A DNA stretch of 36,820 nt from Moorena sp. SIO3I8 (GTDB lineage Bacteria; Cyanobacteriota; Cyanobacteriia; Cyanobacteriales; Coleofasciculaceae). Where the stretch lies: NCBI RefSeq assembly GCF_010692325.1, contig NZ_JAAHHW010000068.1, positions 1-36,820 of the forward strand, written 5' to 3'. Positions 7,788 to 14,557 of the stretch are shown piece after piece (the first letter of the stretch is position 1; each line of letters starts with the position of its first letter). Position numbers and translations under genes: made by a program. The notes under the pieces were generated by a model. The model had not been told where the DNA came from. It saw only the letters and a list, made by a program, of their open reading frames with translations, and searched no databases.

Positions 7788-8387
7788 TGGAACTAAGTTA
7801 GTAATTCAATCAGTAATTATTTAAGCAGTGTTGAACAGGGAATCGGGAATAGGGGGAATAGTATGGGGAGAGTCTGGGCAGGGGGAGGAGTGTAGGAAGA
7901 AGGGGGAGAGGAGGGCGGGGGCTCGGGCAGATTAATTAAGTTGTTTTCGATTAAATCAGTATCTTTAAGTAGATTTTTGCTCATTTTTCTCGTAGTTCCT
8001 ACTCTGATGACAACAACGATTTTGGGAAACGTTTATGACTGGATTTAACTCTTGTGGGCACTATTTTCAGTATAGTGCAGTTCTCAATTGTGTGAGGTAC
8101 TTTGCTCCTGGGTTGATGGAAGTCGGGAGTCGGGAGTTGGGAGTCGGGAGTCGGGAGTCGGGAAAAAATTCTGTGTCGCTCATTACTATGATAACCTGAA
8201 AAGGCTTGAAAACCCTATATTATCATGGTTTCATGCCTCGAAAATTTGAGTCTTTAATCAGACTACTATGAAATAGTTAAATTGGTGCTACGTTTCCAAA
8301 GATTTTAGATTTCCTGATCTGAATTTGTCTGTCCCGACAATTAATCTGATCTGTAGCATACTTTTTTCTATTTCCTATAACTAGCCA
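7788..8387. other. 600-bp intergenic region with heptamer arrays
   Basis: No coding signal on either strand. It holds degenerate GGGAATC/GGGGAGA units at 7835-7930 and a clear (GGGAGTC)n array at 8121-8164. The rest is AT-rich unique DNA, possibly containing the promoter of the truncated A-type NTPase gene (minus strand, above 7788). Confidence 0.6.
8121..8164. repeat. Heptamer array (GGGAGTC)n
   Basis: Six units of GGGAGTC with one GGGAGTT variant, period exactly 7. Confidence 0.85.
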
Positions 8388-8453
8388 GTAAGTATTCAGC
8401 TAATGCGCTACGCGCATTAGCTGATAGCTGATAGCTGACGGATGAATGCTTAC
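8388..8453. mobile_element. GTAAG-type MITE abutting a stop codon
   Basis: A 66-bp element with ends GTAAGTATTCAGC and GATGAATGCTTAC enclosing TAATGCGCTACGCGCATTAG and AGCTGAT units. The flanks ACTAGCCA and (offset by one base) CCTAGCGA agree at 6 of 8 positions, compatible with a decayed 8-bp target duplication. The right end lies directly against the stop codon of the neighbouring minus-strand gene, so the palindrome may now be its transcription end. Confidence 0.65.
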
Positions 8454-8945
8454 CTAGCGAGTCCAAACACTACCACCGAAGCCACCTGTTCTCCGAACTG
8501 CTGTTAGCCTGCGGTTTGAATCGATTCTGACTACCATTTCGCCAGAGCTGCGAGTCCGACCCCTAGGTACATCTGCCCAGTTACCAGCAACTTCATTCTT
8601 ACCAATGTAGCCATGGAAGACATTGCTGAAAGTTCGGCCATTATTAGAACTTTGACCATACCACCAGAGTTCATTACCTACTTGCCGAATATAGTAGGTG
8701 CCACCATCATTGGCTCGCCAGGTACCAGTCAGACTAATTGCAACCGCTTGAGCTACCAAGTCCGGTGAGGATGTTTGGTCAAAGCTACTTTTCTGTTCTA
8801 GTTCAGGGACTGTGGCGGAGTTGCGATTAGCCCCATTGCCAAGAAAGTCTGGGATTTTTGCCAAGGTGGGATTTACCAGACTCATAGCAAAAACTGCACC
8901 ACTGATACAAAGAGTTGCCGTACTTAGTTTAAAATTCATAATCAC
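8454..8945 (-). CDS. Small secreted protein with a WYG-type beta domain
   Basis: A 163-residue protein. Residues 1-29 form a signal peptide (STATLCISGAVFAMSLVNPTLA, with an A-x-A-like cleavage region). A low-complexity linker follows (about 30-70), then a compact domain starting SLTGTWRANDGGTYYIRQVG and continuing ELWWYGQSSNNGRTFSNVFHG. This GTWxxNDGGTYYIRQVGxxxWWYG pattern occurs in bacterial secreted beta-rich proteins of unknown function that may bind small ligands. No enzyme motif is visible. It is probably periplasmic or extracellular. Monocistronic by position; a MITE touches its stop codon. Confidence 0.75.
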   Translation of the reverse strand: MIMNFKLSTATLCISGAVFAMSLVNPTLAKIPDFLGNGANRNSATVPELEQKSSFDQTSSPDLVAQAVAISLTGTWRANDGGTYYIRQVGNELWWYGQSSNNGRTFSNVFHGYIGKNEVAGNWADVPRGRTRSSGEMVVRIDSNRRLTAVRRTGGFGGSVWTR

Positions 8946-9256
8946 CTCTTTGAAACACTAGTGGAAGGAATCAAGGTCTCAAACTTTTCCCTCCAATTAC
9001 TTATCAGGGTGAGTTTTATCATTTACTCTTGGGGTAGGGATTTTGTAATTTTTCTTAACAAAAGGAACAGGGATTAGGGAGTAGGGAGTAGGGCAAAGGG
9101 AACTTAGGATCAAAAATTATCAGAATTCCTACACGGATCCCTATTTAATCAGTCCCGTAACGCACCACCGGGTCAAACAGCTTTAATGAGATGCACCCAA
9201 TCCTCTGAGCTCTTTGCTACTGTTCCCTGTTCCCTATTCCCTATTCCCTTGTTCTA
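8946..9256. other. Intergenic region with heptamer units
   Basis: Contains (GGGAGTA)n at 9073-9096 and (CCCTRTT)n at 9222-9250, plus an AACGCACCACCGGGTC segment near 9160 related to the GTGCGTTACGGTGCG segment near 22950. No gene is seen. Confidence 0.5.
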
Positions 9257-10030
9257 TCAACCCTGCAACTTCTGACCAGTCCTAAGAATCTGTCCAGCTA
9301 AGACAGCAGCACCAAAGCCATTATCAATATTCACTACTCCTATGCCTGGTGCGCAAGAATTCAACATGGTTAACAGGGGTGCCATACCACCAAAACTGGC
9401 TCCATAGCCGACACTAGTAGGAACGGCAATTACTGGACAATCGGCCATGCCAGCTACCACACTGGGCAATGCTCCTTCCATCCCAGCTACCACAATTAAG
9501 ACATCGGCTTCGACAATCATCTGTCGATTATTCAGCAAGCGGTGGATACCAGCTACCCCCACATCCCAAAGGCGCTTGACCTGAAACCCACATAATTCAG
9601 CGGTAATGGCTGCTTCCTGAGCTACTGGTAAATCCGATGTGCCAGCGGAAATTAGACTAATGGTGCCGGGATACTTAGGTTCGAGCTGAGATGGTGCGAT
9701 CGCACAAATCCGAGCTGTGGAATAATACTGTAACTCTGGGACTTTTGACTCTAGCTCCGTTGCCACCTCTGGTGTAATCCGTGTTGCCATTACTACCGGA
9801 TTCCGCTGGCGCATGACCGCCATAATCTGAGCAATTTGGTCTGGGGTTTTTCCCTCTCCCCAAATTACCTCAGGAAATCCAGTTCTTAAGGTGCGGTGGT
9901 GGTCAATTTTGGCAAAATCACCCACTTCTTCGTAGGTAAAATCTTTGAGTTTATCTAGAGCAACAGTTGGGCTAAGGTCACCAGCCGCCACCGCTTCCAG
10001 TAGAGATTTTAATGCTTCGGGTTGAGTCAT
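9257..10030 (-). CDS. larB: LarB, pyridinium-3,5-biscarboxylic acid mononucleotide synthase
   Basis: A 257-residue protein of normal family length. The C-terminal two thirds resemble AIR carboxylase (PurE): [21 protein letters not shown] (about 128-148), [16 protein letters not shown] (about 183-198) and [24 protein letters not shown]. The N-terminal region has the [20 protein letters not shown] segment typical of LarB. LarB carboxylates and hydrolyses nicotinic acid adenine dinucleotide, the first step of the nickel-pincer nucleotide cofactor used by lactate racemase and related enzymes. The LarC and LarE partners are not in this window. There is no clear Shine-Dalgarno sequence, only an A run before the ATG. 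A substrate-binding protein gene lies upstream in the same orientation but about 430 bp of repeats separate them, so they are probably not one operon. Confidence 0.92.
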   Translation of the reverse strand: MTQPEALKSLLEAVAAGDLSPTVALDKLKDFTYEEVGDFAKIDHHRTLRTGFPEVIWGEGKTPDQIAQIMAVMRQRNPVVMATRITPEVATELESKVPELQYYSTARICAIAPSQLEPKYPGTISLISAGTSDLPVAQEAAITAELCGFQVKRLWDVGVAGIHRLLNNRQMIVEADVLIVVAGMEGALPSVVAGMADCPVIAVPTSVGYGASFGGMAPLLTMLNSCAPGIGVVNIDNGFGAAVLAGQILRTGQKLQG

Positions 10031-10037
10031 TTTTTTT

Positions 10038-10129
10038 TAAGGGAGTAGGGAGTAGGGAATCGGGAGTAGGGAGTAGGGAGTAGGGAATCGGGAGTCGGGA
10101 ATCGGGAGTCGGGAATCGGGAATCGGGAA
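10038..10129. repeat. Heptamer array mixing GGGAGTA, GGGAATC and GGGAGTC
   Basis: About thirteen units in strict 7-base register, with variants interleaved, immediately upstream of the larB start. It sits where a larB promoter would be expected. Confidence 0.85.
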
Positions 10130-10162
10130 GAAGTTTTAATGGTTTAATGTTGAGCTACGATT

Positions 10163-10271
10163 TATAGCAATTCTCTTTACCATGAGGTACAAAGGTATCC
10201 CCCTAAATCCCCCTTAAAAAGGGGGACTTTGAGGTTTATAATTTTACCTTATACATGCAATAAACGCTATA
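10163..10271. mobile_element. TATAGC-type palindromic MITE, copy 1
   Basis: A 109-bp element beginning TATAGCAATTCT and ATGAGGTACAAA, and ending with AATAAACGCTATA. In the middle is a CCCCCTTAAAAAGGGGG hairpin. Related copies occur at 28191-28334 and 34034-34199, where the middle holds different sequence, so the ends define the family. Confidence 0.65.
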
Positions 10272-10348
10272 TAGTTTTTCTAAATAGATCATGAAGTCCC
10301 ATCCTTATTGATCATAACATCAAAAACTCCTCGTATTTATTTCCTACT

Positions 10349-10458
10349 ATTCCCTATTCCCTGTTCCCTGTTCCCTATCTCCCCATCTCCCCATCTCCCC
10401 ATCTCCCTATCTCCCTATCTCCCTATCTCCCTATCTCCCCATCTCCCCATCTCCCCAT
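10349..10458. repeat. Heptamer array (CCCTGTT)n and (CCCCATC)n
   Basis: About fourteen 7-base units running up to the stop codon of the solute-binding protein gene. No stop codon occurs in the array, so artificial plus-strand frames cross it. Confidence 0.85.
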
Positions 10459-12243
10459 TCATTCTGAAATTTTCAGTTCATCAATATTCCAGAATGCGCC
10501 TCCTAGAGCGGAATATTCAATGCCTTCTATGGAATTACGAACTGCGGTCATGGAGAGAGGGTTAATCAGATAAATATAAGGCAAGTGTTCTAAATTAATC
10601 CGTTGGGCTTCTTGATAAATCTTTTTGCGATTGTTTTCATCTAATTCTTGAGCGCCTTGGATATAAAGGTCACTTATTTTTTGCTCCCAATCGGCTATTT
10701 TACGACCTTGAATCGGGGATTGACCAGGGAAGGTTTTTTGATTAAAGCTGTGCAATCCCCCATCCACAGACCAGACATTAGAACTATTATTGGGTTCAAA
10801 GCCACCGCCACTAAAACCAAGGAGATGGCATTCCCAATCTAAGCTATTGCCGAGTTTGTCTACTAGGGTATTGAAGGCAATGGGAGTAAAATCGACTTTA
10901 ATGCCAATTTTACTGAGGTCTTGCTTAATCTGTGCTCCCATGGCTTCTCGCAGCTTATTACCAGCATTAGTCATTAAGGTGAAACGGACTCGATTACCTT
11001 GGCTATCGAACAATTCGCCTTCGTCATTGTATTTAAAGCCCGCCTTTAATAGTAATTTTTTGGCTTTTTCGGGATTATAGTCATACACGGGTAACCCTTC
11101 TTCTGGTGATAGATAATAGGGGCTTTGCACGGGTATATTAGAATATTGCGGCGCACCTAACCCCCGATACAAATTATTCAGCATCGTTTGCCGGTCTATG
11201 CCATAGGCAACGGCTTGTCTAAATTCGAGAGTATTAAACCAACGGGACTTAATTGGATCTACTAAAGGCTCTCCATCCCGGCTACCGGTGTTGAGATTGA
11301 AGGAGATAAAACTGGAACTGAGGGTAGGACCAGCGATGTGGATGGTAAAGTTACCCTTTTTTTCCTCTTGCTTGAGCAGGGAATAGTATTCAGGGGATAC
11401 ACCCAGAGCATCTAATCCGCCGGAGCGAAACTGAATGAAGGATGAATCCGTTGATTCTACAATTTCCCAGATCACCCGCTCAATATAAGGTTGCTGGTTT
11501 CCCTGTTCATCTTTTTTCCAGTAGTAGGGATTACGGTCATAAACCACCCGCTGACTGGTGCGGTAGAGTTTAAGTTTGTAAGGACCGTTGACAATAATAT
11601 CCTTGGGGTCTGTATCTACCCCCCACATGGTCAAAAACTTAGGATTCCCCTCTGAATCTTTGGTTTTTACGGATTCTTGCAGCACATGAGCGGGTAAGAT
11701 CTTTAAGCCAGTACTGCGGAGAAAGGGCGCAAAGGGTTCAGGCACAGAAAATTCCACCTGACGCTGGTCTATCTTCCTGACCTTTGGTAAGGCTCGACTC
11801 TTGCCAACCCGGAGGATATCTCTAGAATCAGTGGGAATTTCTGGGTTGAGGTAGATGTCATTGTAGGTAAAGACGACATCATCAGTGGTTAGGGGCTCAC
11901 CATCGGACCACTTTAGCCCCTCCCTCAAGGTAAATAGGATTTTAAGTTTATCGTCGGAAATCTGCCAGGATTCCGCTAAACCCGGGATTATTTCCCCGGT
12001 GATGCCATCAGTGTCTACTAAACCCTCAAAGGTAAGACCAAAAATACTGGTGGCACTTTGGTTGAGGGCATAGTTAAAGGTATTTATGTCACTGAGAATA
12101 CTCTGGACTATGTGGGGAACGTCAGCTGCCTTGGTTTCAAATTGGCTGATGCTACAGCCAGGCAGTGCGATCGCAAAACTCAAAGCCAGGAAAATTCCTA
12201 GACAACGATACCACAGAAGCACAAGAGATTTAGCAGAGGTCAT
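10459..12243 (-). CDS. ABC transporter solute-binding lipoprotein, family 5 (peptide/nickel type)
   Basis: A 594-residue protein. It has a lipoprotein signal with lipobox ALPGC (Cys30), so it is probably anchored at the outer face of the inner membrane. The mature part has the SBP_bac_5 (DppA/OppA-like) plan: a DINTFNYALNQSATS start, GLAESWQISDDKLKILFTLR with REGLKWSDGEPLTTDDVVF (the family signature, about 100-125), and EFRQAVAYGIDRQTML (about 340). These proteins deliver oligopeptides, nickel chelates or other solutes to an ABC permease. No permease or ATPase genes are nearby, so it is an orphan here; the transporter may be elsewhere. The upstream spacer is filled by a heptamer array. The ligand cannot be predicted. 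Confidence 0.88.
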   Translation of the reverse strand: MTSAKSLVLLWYRCLGIFLALSFAIALPGCSISQFETKAADVPHIVQSILSDINTFNYALNQSATSIFGLTFEGLVDTDGITGEIIPGLAESWQISDDKLKILFTLREGLKWSDGEPLTTDDVVFTYNDIYLNPEIPTDSRDILRVGKSRALPKVRKIDQRQVEFSVPEPFAPFLRSTGLKILPAHVLQESVKTKDSEGNPKFLTMWGVDTDPKDIIVNGPYKLKLYRTSQRVVYDRNPYYWKKDEQGNQQPYIERVIWEIVESTDSSFIQFRSGGLDALGVSPEYYSLLKQEEKKGNFTIHIAGPTLSSSFISFNLNTGSRDGEPLVDPIKSRWFNTLEFRQAVAYGIDRQTMLNNLYRGLGAPQYSNIPVQSPYYLSPEEGLPVYDYNPEKAKKLLLKAGFKYNDEGELFDSQGNRVRFTLMTNAGNKLREAMGAQIKQDLSKIGIKVDFTPIAFNTLVDKLGNSLDWECHLLGFSGGGFEPNNSSNVWSVDGGLHSFNQKTFPGQSPIQGRKIADWEQKISDLYIQGAQELDENNRKKIYQEAQRINLEHLPYIYLINPLSMTAVRNSIEGIEYSALGGAFWNIDELKISE

Positions 12244-12250
12244 ATAAGAA

Positions 12251-12319
12251 AGGGAGTAGGGAGTAGGGAGTAGGGGGTAGGGAATCGGGAGTGGGGAATC
12301 GGGAGTCGGGAGTCGGGAA
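12251..12319. repeat. Heptamer array GGGAGTA/GGGAATC/GGGAGTC
   Basis: About ten units in strict period 7, starting 7 bases upstream of the lipoprotein gene start codon. Confidence 0.85.
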
Positions 12320-12647
12320 AATAGTTAGTTGTTTACTAGCATACCAAGTGGCGTAGGGTGGGTTAGGGGCGGGCTTGCCCTGATCATCCCCCTCTTCGGG
12401 CTAGCGTGCGATCGCATTTTGCTGAGATCTGGCACCAGTACAAAAAAACTTACAGCCGTTTTCACCTCATCCCTCTGTTCAGATCAGAAAAATACCATAA
12501 CACAAGTACCCTCATGGGTACTATCAAAATTCGATTTATTGTTTATAATAAAACCCACACTTTTAATAACAGGAGTAACCCACCAAAAGCCTTGATTCCT
12601 AAACAGCTGATAGCTGAATGGTTACCTTATAGGAGCTAACTGCTACT
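12320..12647. other. Intergenic DNA, no credible gene
   Basis: Short open frames exist (12329-12595 and 12406-12639) but have no recognisable domain and overlap repeat-like DNA (GCGTAGGGTGGGTTAGGGGC at 12352-12371, whose relative is at 22996-23030, and a solo GCTGATAGCTGAATGGTTAC MITE end at 12606-12625). Confidence 0.5.
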
Positions 12648-12655
12648 GTGATTCC

Positions 12656-12809
12656 GTAAGCATTCAGCGGTCAGTGTTCAGCGGTCAGCTGACGTAACAG
12701 AGATTAAACCAATGCGTACCTGTTTTATTCAAAAGCACCTCAAGTAGCGCATTAGCTGAGAGCTGAGAGCTGATAGCTGAGAGCTGATAGCTGATAGCTG
12801 AATGGTTAC
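12656..12809. mobile_element. GTAAG-type MITE with exact 8-bp target duplication
   Basis: A 154-bp element with ends GTAAGCATTCAGCGGTC and AGCTGAATGGTTAC. It is flanked on both sides by GTGATTCC (12648-12655 and 12810-12817), a perfect 8-bp direct repeat expected from transposition. The interior has AGCGGTC and AGCTGAT/AGCTGAG heptamer units and the segment CCTGTTTTATTCAAAAGC, which is the empty-site version of an insertion seen at 26826. Confidence 0.8.
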
Positions 12810-12862
12810 GTGATTCCAGTCACCAAACCATTAAGGTTAGTGTCACAAACTAAGTACATACA

Positions 12863-12965
12863 TCACTGTAGTGTTATAGTAGTTTTATAATTATTACGAA
12901 ATATTACCTACAAAGTCATCGAGACCTATAGGGTTCACAAGTTTTGCCCCAAACGTTCACAAGTT
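12863..12965 (+). promoter_or_regulatory. Possible control region of the NTPase/receptor cluster
   Basis: Three marks occur in unique AT-rich DNA upstream of the 13197 gene. CACTGTAGTG (12863-12872) is a perfect palindrome. A TATAAT box lies at 12886-12891. Two direct copies of GTTCACAAGTT lie at 12933-12943 and 12955-12965, with starts 22 bases apart (about two helical turns). No good -35 box is present, so an activator-dependent promoter is possible. A MITE at 13060-13172 now lies between this region and the gene. Confidence 0.35.
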
Positions 12966-13059
12966 ATCGATATTAGGTAATCAATGGGTGCATTTTGTGA
13001 CGACTTTGAACCAATAAAGGGGAGCATTGAAGCCCGAAATAATTCTTTGATAATTAATT

Positions 13060-13172
13060 AGGACTTACCCATTGCCCCCTAAATCCCCCAAACTTGGGGG
13101 ACTTTCGTGACTTTGTCCCCCCCAGATTTGGGGGGTTAGGGGGGCAAAAGCAACTAAACTTTCCTAAGTCCT
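13060..13172. mobile_element. AGGACTTAC-type MITE, copy 1
   Basis: A 113-bp element with inverted ends AGGACTTA and TAAGTCCT, and interior C/G stems (GCCCCCTAAATCCCCC pairing with GGGGGGTTAGGGGGGC). TA dinucleotides at both borders fit a TA-targeting (IS630/Tc1-like) mobiliser. A second copy is at 17729-17854. Confidence 0.7.
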
Positions 13173-13196
13173 ATTAATGCAAATTGAAAATTGAAT

Positions 13197-14492
13197 ATGG
13201 AAGCCAAGATGATGCAAAATCCTTTTACCTACGGTCAGCCAGTTTCCCTAGAGCGTTTTGTGGGACGACGATCAGAAATTCAGGCGGCCTTTGATCAAAT
13301 CTATAACCGTAGTAACCTAGCCCTTTGGGGAGGGCCAGCCATGGGCAAGACCTCTTTCCTGGAACTCCTGGCTTCCCCCCAAGTTTGGCAACACTATGGA
13401 CAAGACCCATCCCAGGCTGTGATCGTGCTCCTGAGTTGCCAGAGTATCCAACCCTTTACAGCTCCAAGGTTTTGGAAAGAAGTCTTTAATCTGCTCCAAG
13501 AGGAATTACACAGTGAGCCAGACCTCCAGGAACAGATCCAGACATTGCTGGACCAGGGAAAAGCAACCAGCAGGGGCATGCGCCAAGTATTAAAGCAGCT
13601 TGGCAAACGCCACAAATTCTTACTGTTGCTAGTGGATGACTATGATTGGGCACTGCTGGAAAACCAGCACTATAGTCATGCTGACATGGAAACCTTTGTC
13701 ACGGAGTGTCGCAGTATTGCCTATCACTCTCGGGAGAGGAAATATCTATCCATGATTGTGGCCTCACTCCGGCGTCTCAGTGAACTTGGTCCTGCTCTCA
13801 ATCCCCATAGTTCTCCCTGGTACAACCATTATCTGTTCCAATCCCTGAAGCCATTGACTGACTCTGACATTGATCAATTAATGGCTGGTATTCCAATTAC
13901 CCCAACCTTACGGGGGCTGATCCGAGAGATTGCTGGTGGACATCCGGCTCTGCTCCAGATTGCTGGTTCTTTGCTTTATCGAGAGCTAAAAACTGGCAAA
14001 ATCCCTGATGCCCAAGCCTTTACTCGGGACTTTGAAGCTACTACCCTATCGATTTTTGAAACGATTTGGAAAAGGTGCAGCGAGGTTGAGCAAGCTTTAT
14101 TGATGTTGATAGCCTTATTTAAGTTAAACGGTCGTCTCCATCATAACAAGCACTTTGACTTAAAAGGTATTGACGTAATCTTTAGCCAACACCAGCGAGA
14201 GTTAACTAACCTCGTCGAACAAGGGGTGATTACTAACCGAAAAGAACCAGGAGTGATGATCTGCCATCAAGACTTATTATTTACCTCATCCATTATGGAA
14301 CGGTGGGTGATTCAGGAACTTTGGCAGACTAATAATCCGTTACTAGAAGATAGGCAAAAAGTCTTTCTCAATCTACTCAGCCATAGTCAAGCTCATCAAG
14401 TCACCGAGGCGATTAAGTGGATATCGCAACATCAAGACAAAATCAAGACTGCTTTGGCATGGGTGAGTAAGGTGTTAGCTGCATTTTCTTGA
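13197..14492 (+). CDS. A-type STAND-like P-loop NTPase
   Basis: A soluble 431-residue NTPase. It has an NPFTYGQPVSLERFVGRRSEI entry motif, Walker A GGPAMGKTS (about 45-53), Walker B LLLLVDDYD (about 142-150), the signature ECRSIAYHSRERKYLSMI (about 175), and GGHPALLQIAGSLL (about 246), comparable to the GxPxxL motif of STAND and ORC/Cdc6-like ATPases. A winged-helix-like C-terminal part follows. The last about 35 residues (EAIKWISQHQDKIKTALAWV) are a helical extension absent from the fused paralogue at 3381. There is no membrane helix, nuclease or protease domain. Starts at TTG 13191, ATG 13197, 13209 or 13212 are possible; GGAAG at 13199-13203 would favour 13209 or 13212. It ends 65 bp before the receptor gene at 14558 and is probably co-transcribed with it. 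Inferred role: NTPase partner or switch of the receptor. Confidence 0.8.
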   Translation: MEAKMMQNPFTYGQPVSLERFVGRRSEIQAAFDQIYNRSNLALWGGPAMGKTSFLELLASPQVWQHYGQDPSQAVIVLLSCQSIQPFTAPRFWKEVFNLLQEELHSEPDLQEQIQTLLDQGKATSRGMRQVLKQLGKRHKFLLLLVDDYDWALLENQHYSHADMETFVTECRSIAYHSRERKYLSMIVASLRRLSELGPALNPHSSPWYNHYLFQSLKPLTDSDIDQLMAGIPITPTLRGLIREIAGGHPALLQIAGSLLYRELKTGKIPDAQAFTRDFEATTLSIFETIWKRCSEVEQALLMLIALFKLNGRLHHNKHFDLKGIDVIFSQHQRELTNLVEQGVITNRKEPGVMICHQDLLFTSSIMERWVIQELWQTNNPLLEDRQKVFLNLLSHSQAHQVTEAIKWISQHQDKIKTALAWVSKVLAAFS

Positions 14493-14557
14493 CGTGAAAG
14501 GGCAGCTAACCTTGAGTGTTTTGGAGAAACGTTAAACAAATCATAAATAGTCCGCGA

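Noticed and set aside
12329-12639. Two short open frames between the lipoprotein gene and the receptor cluster
   Set aside because: No domain, no ribosome-binding site, overlapping each other and MITE-end sequence.
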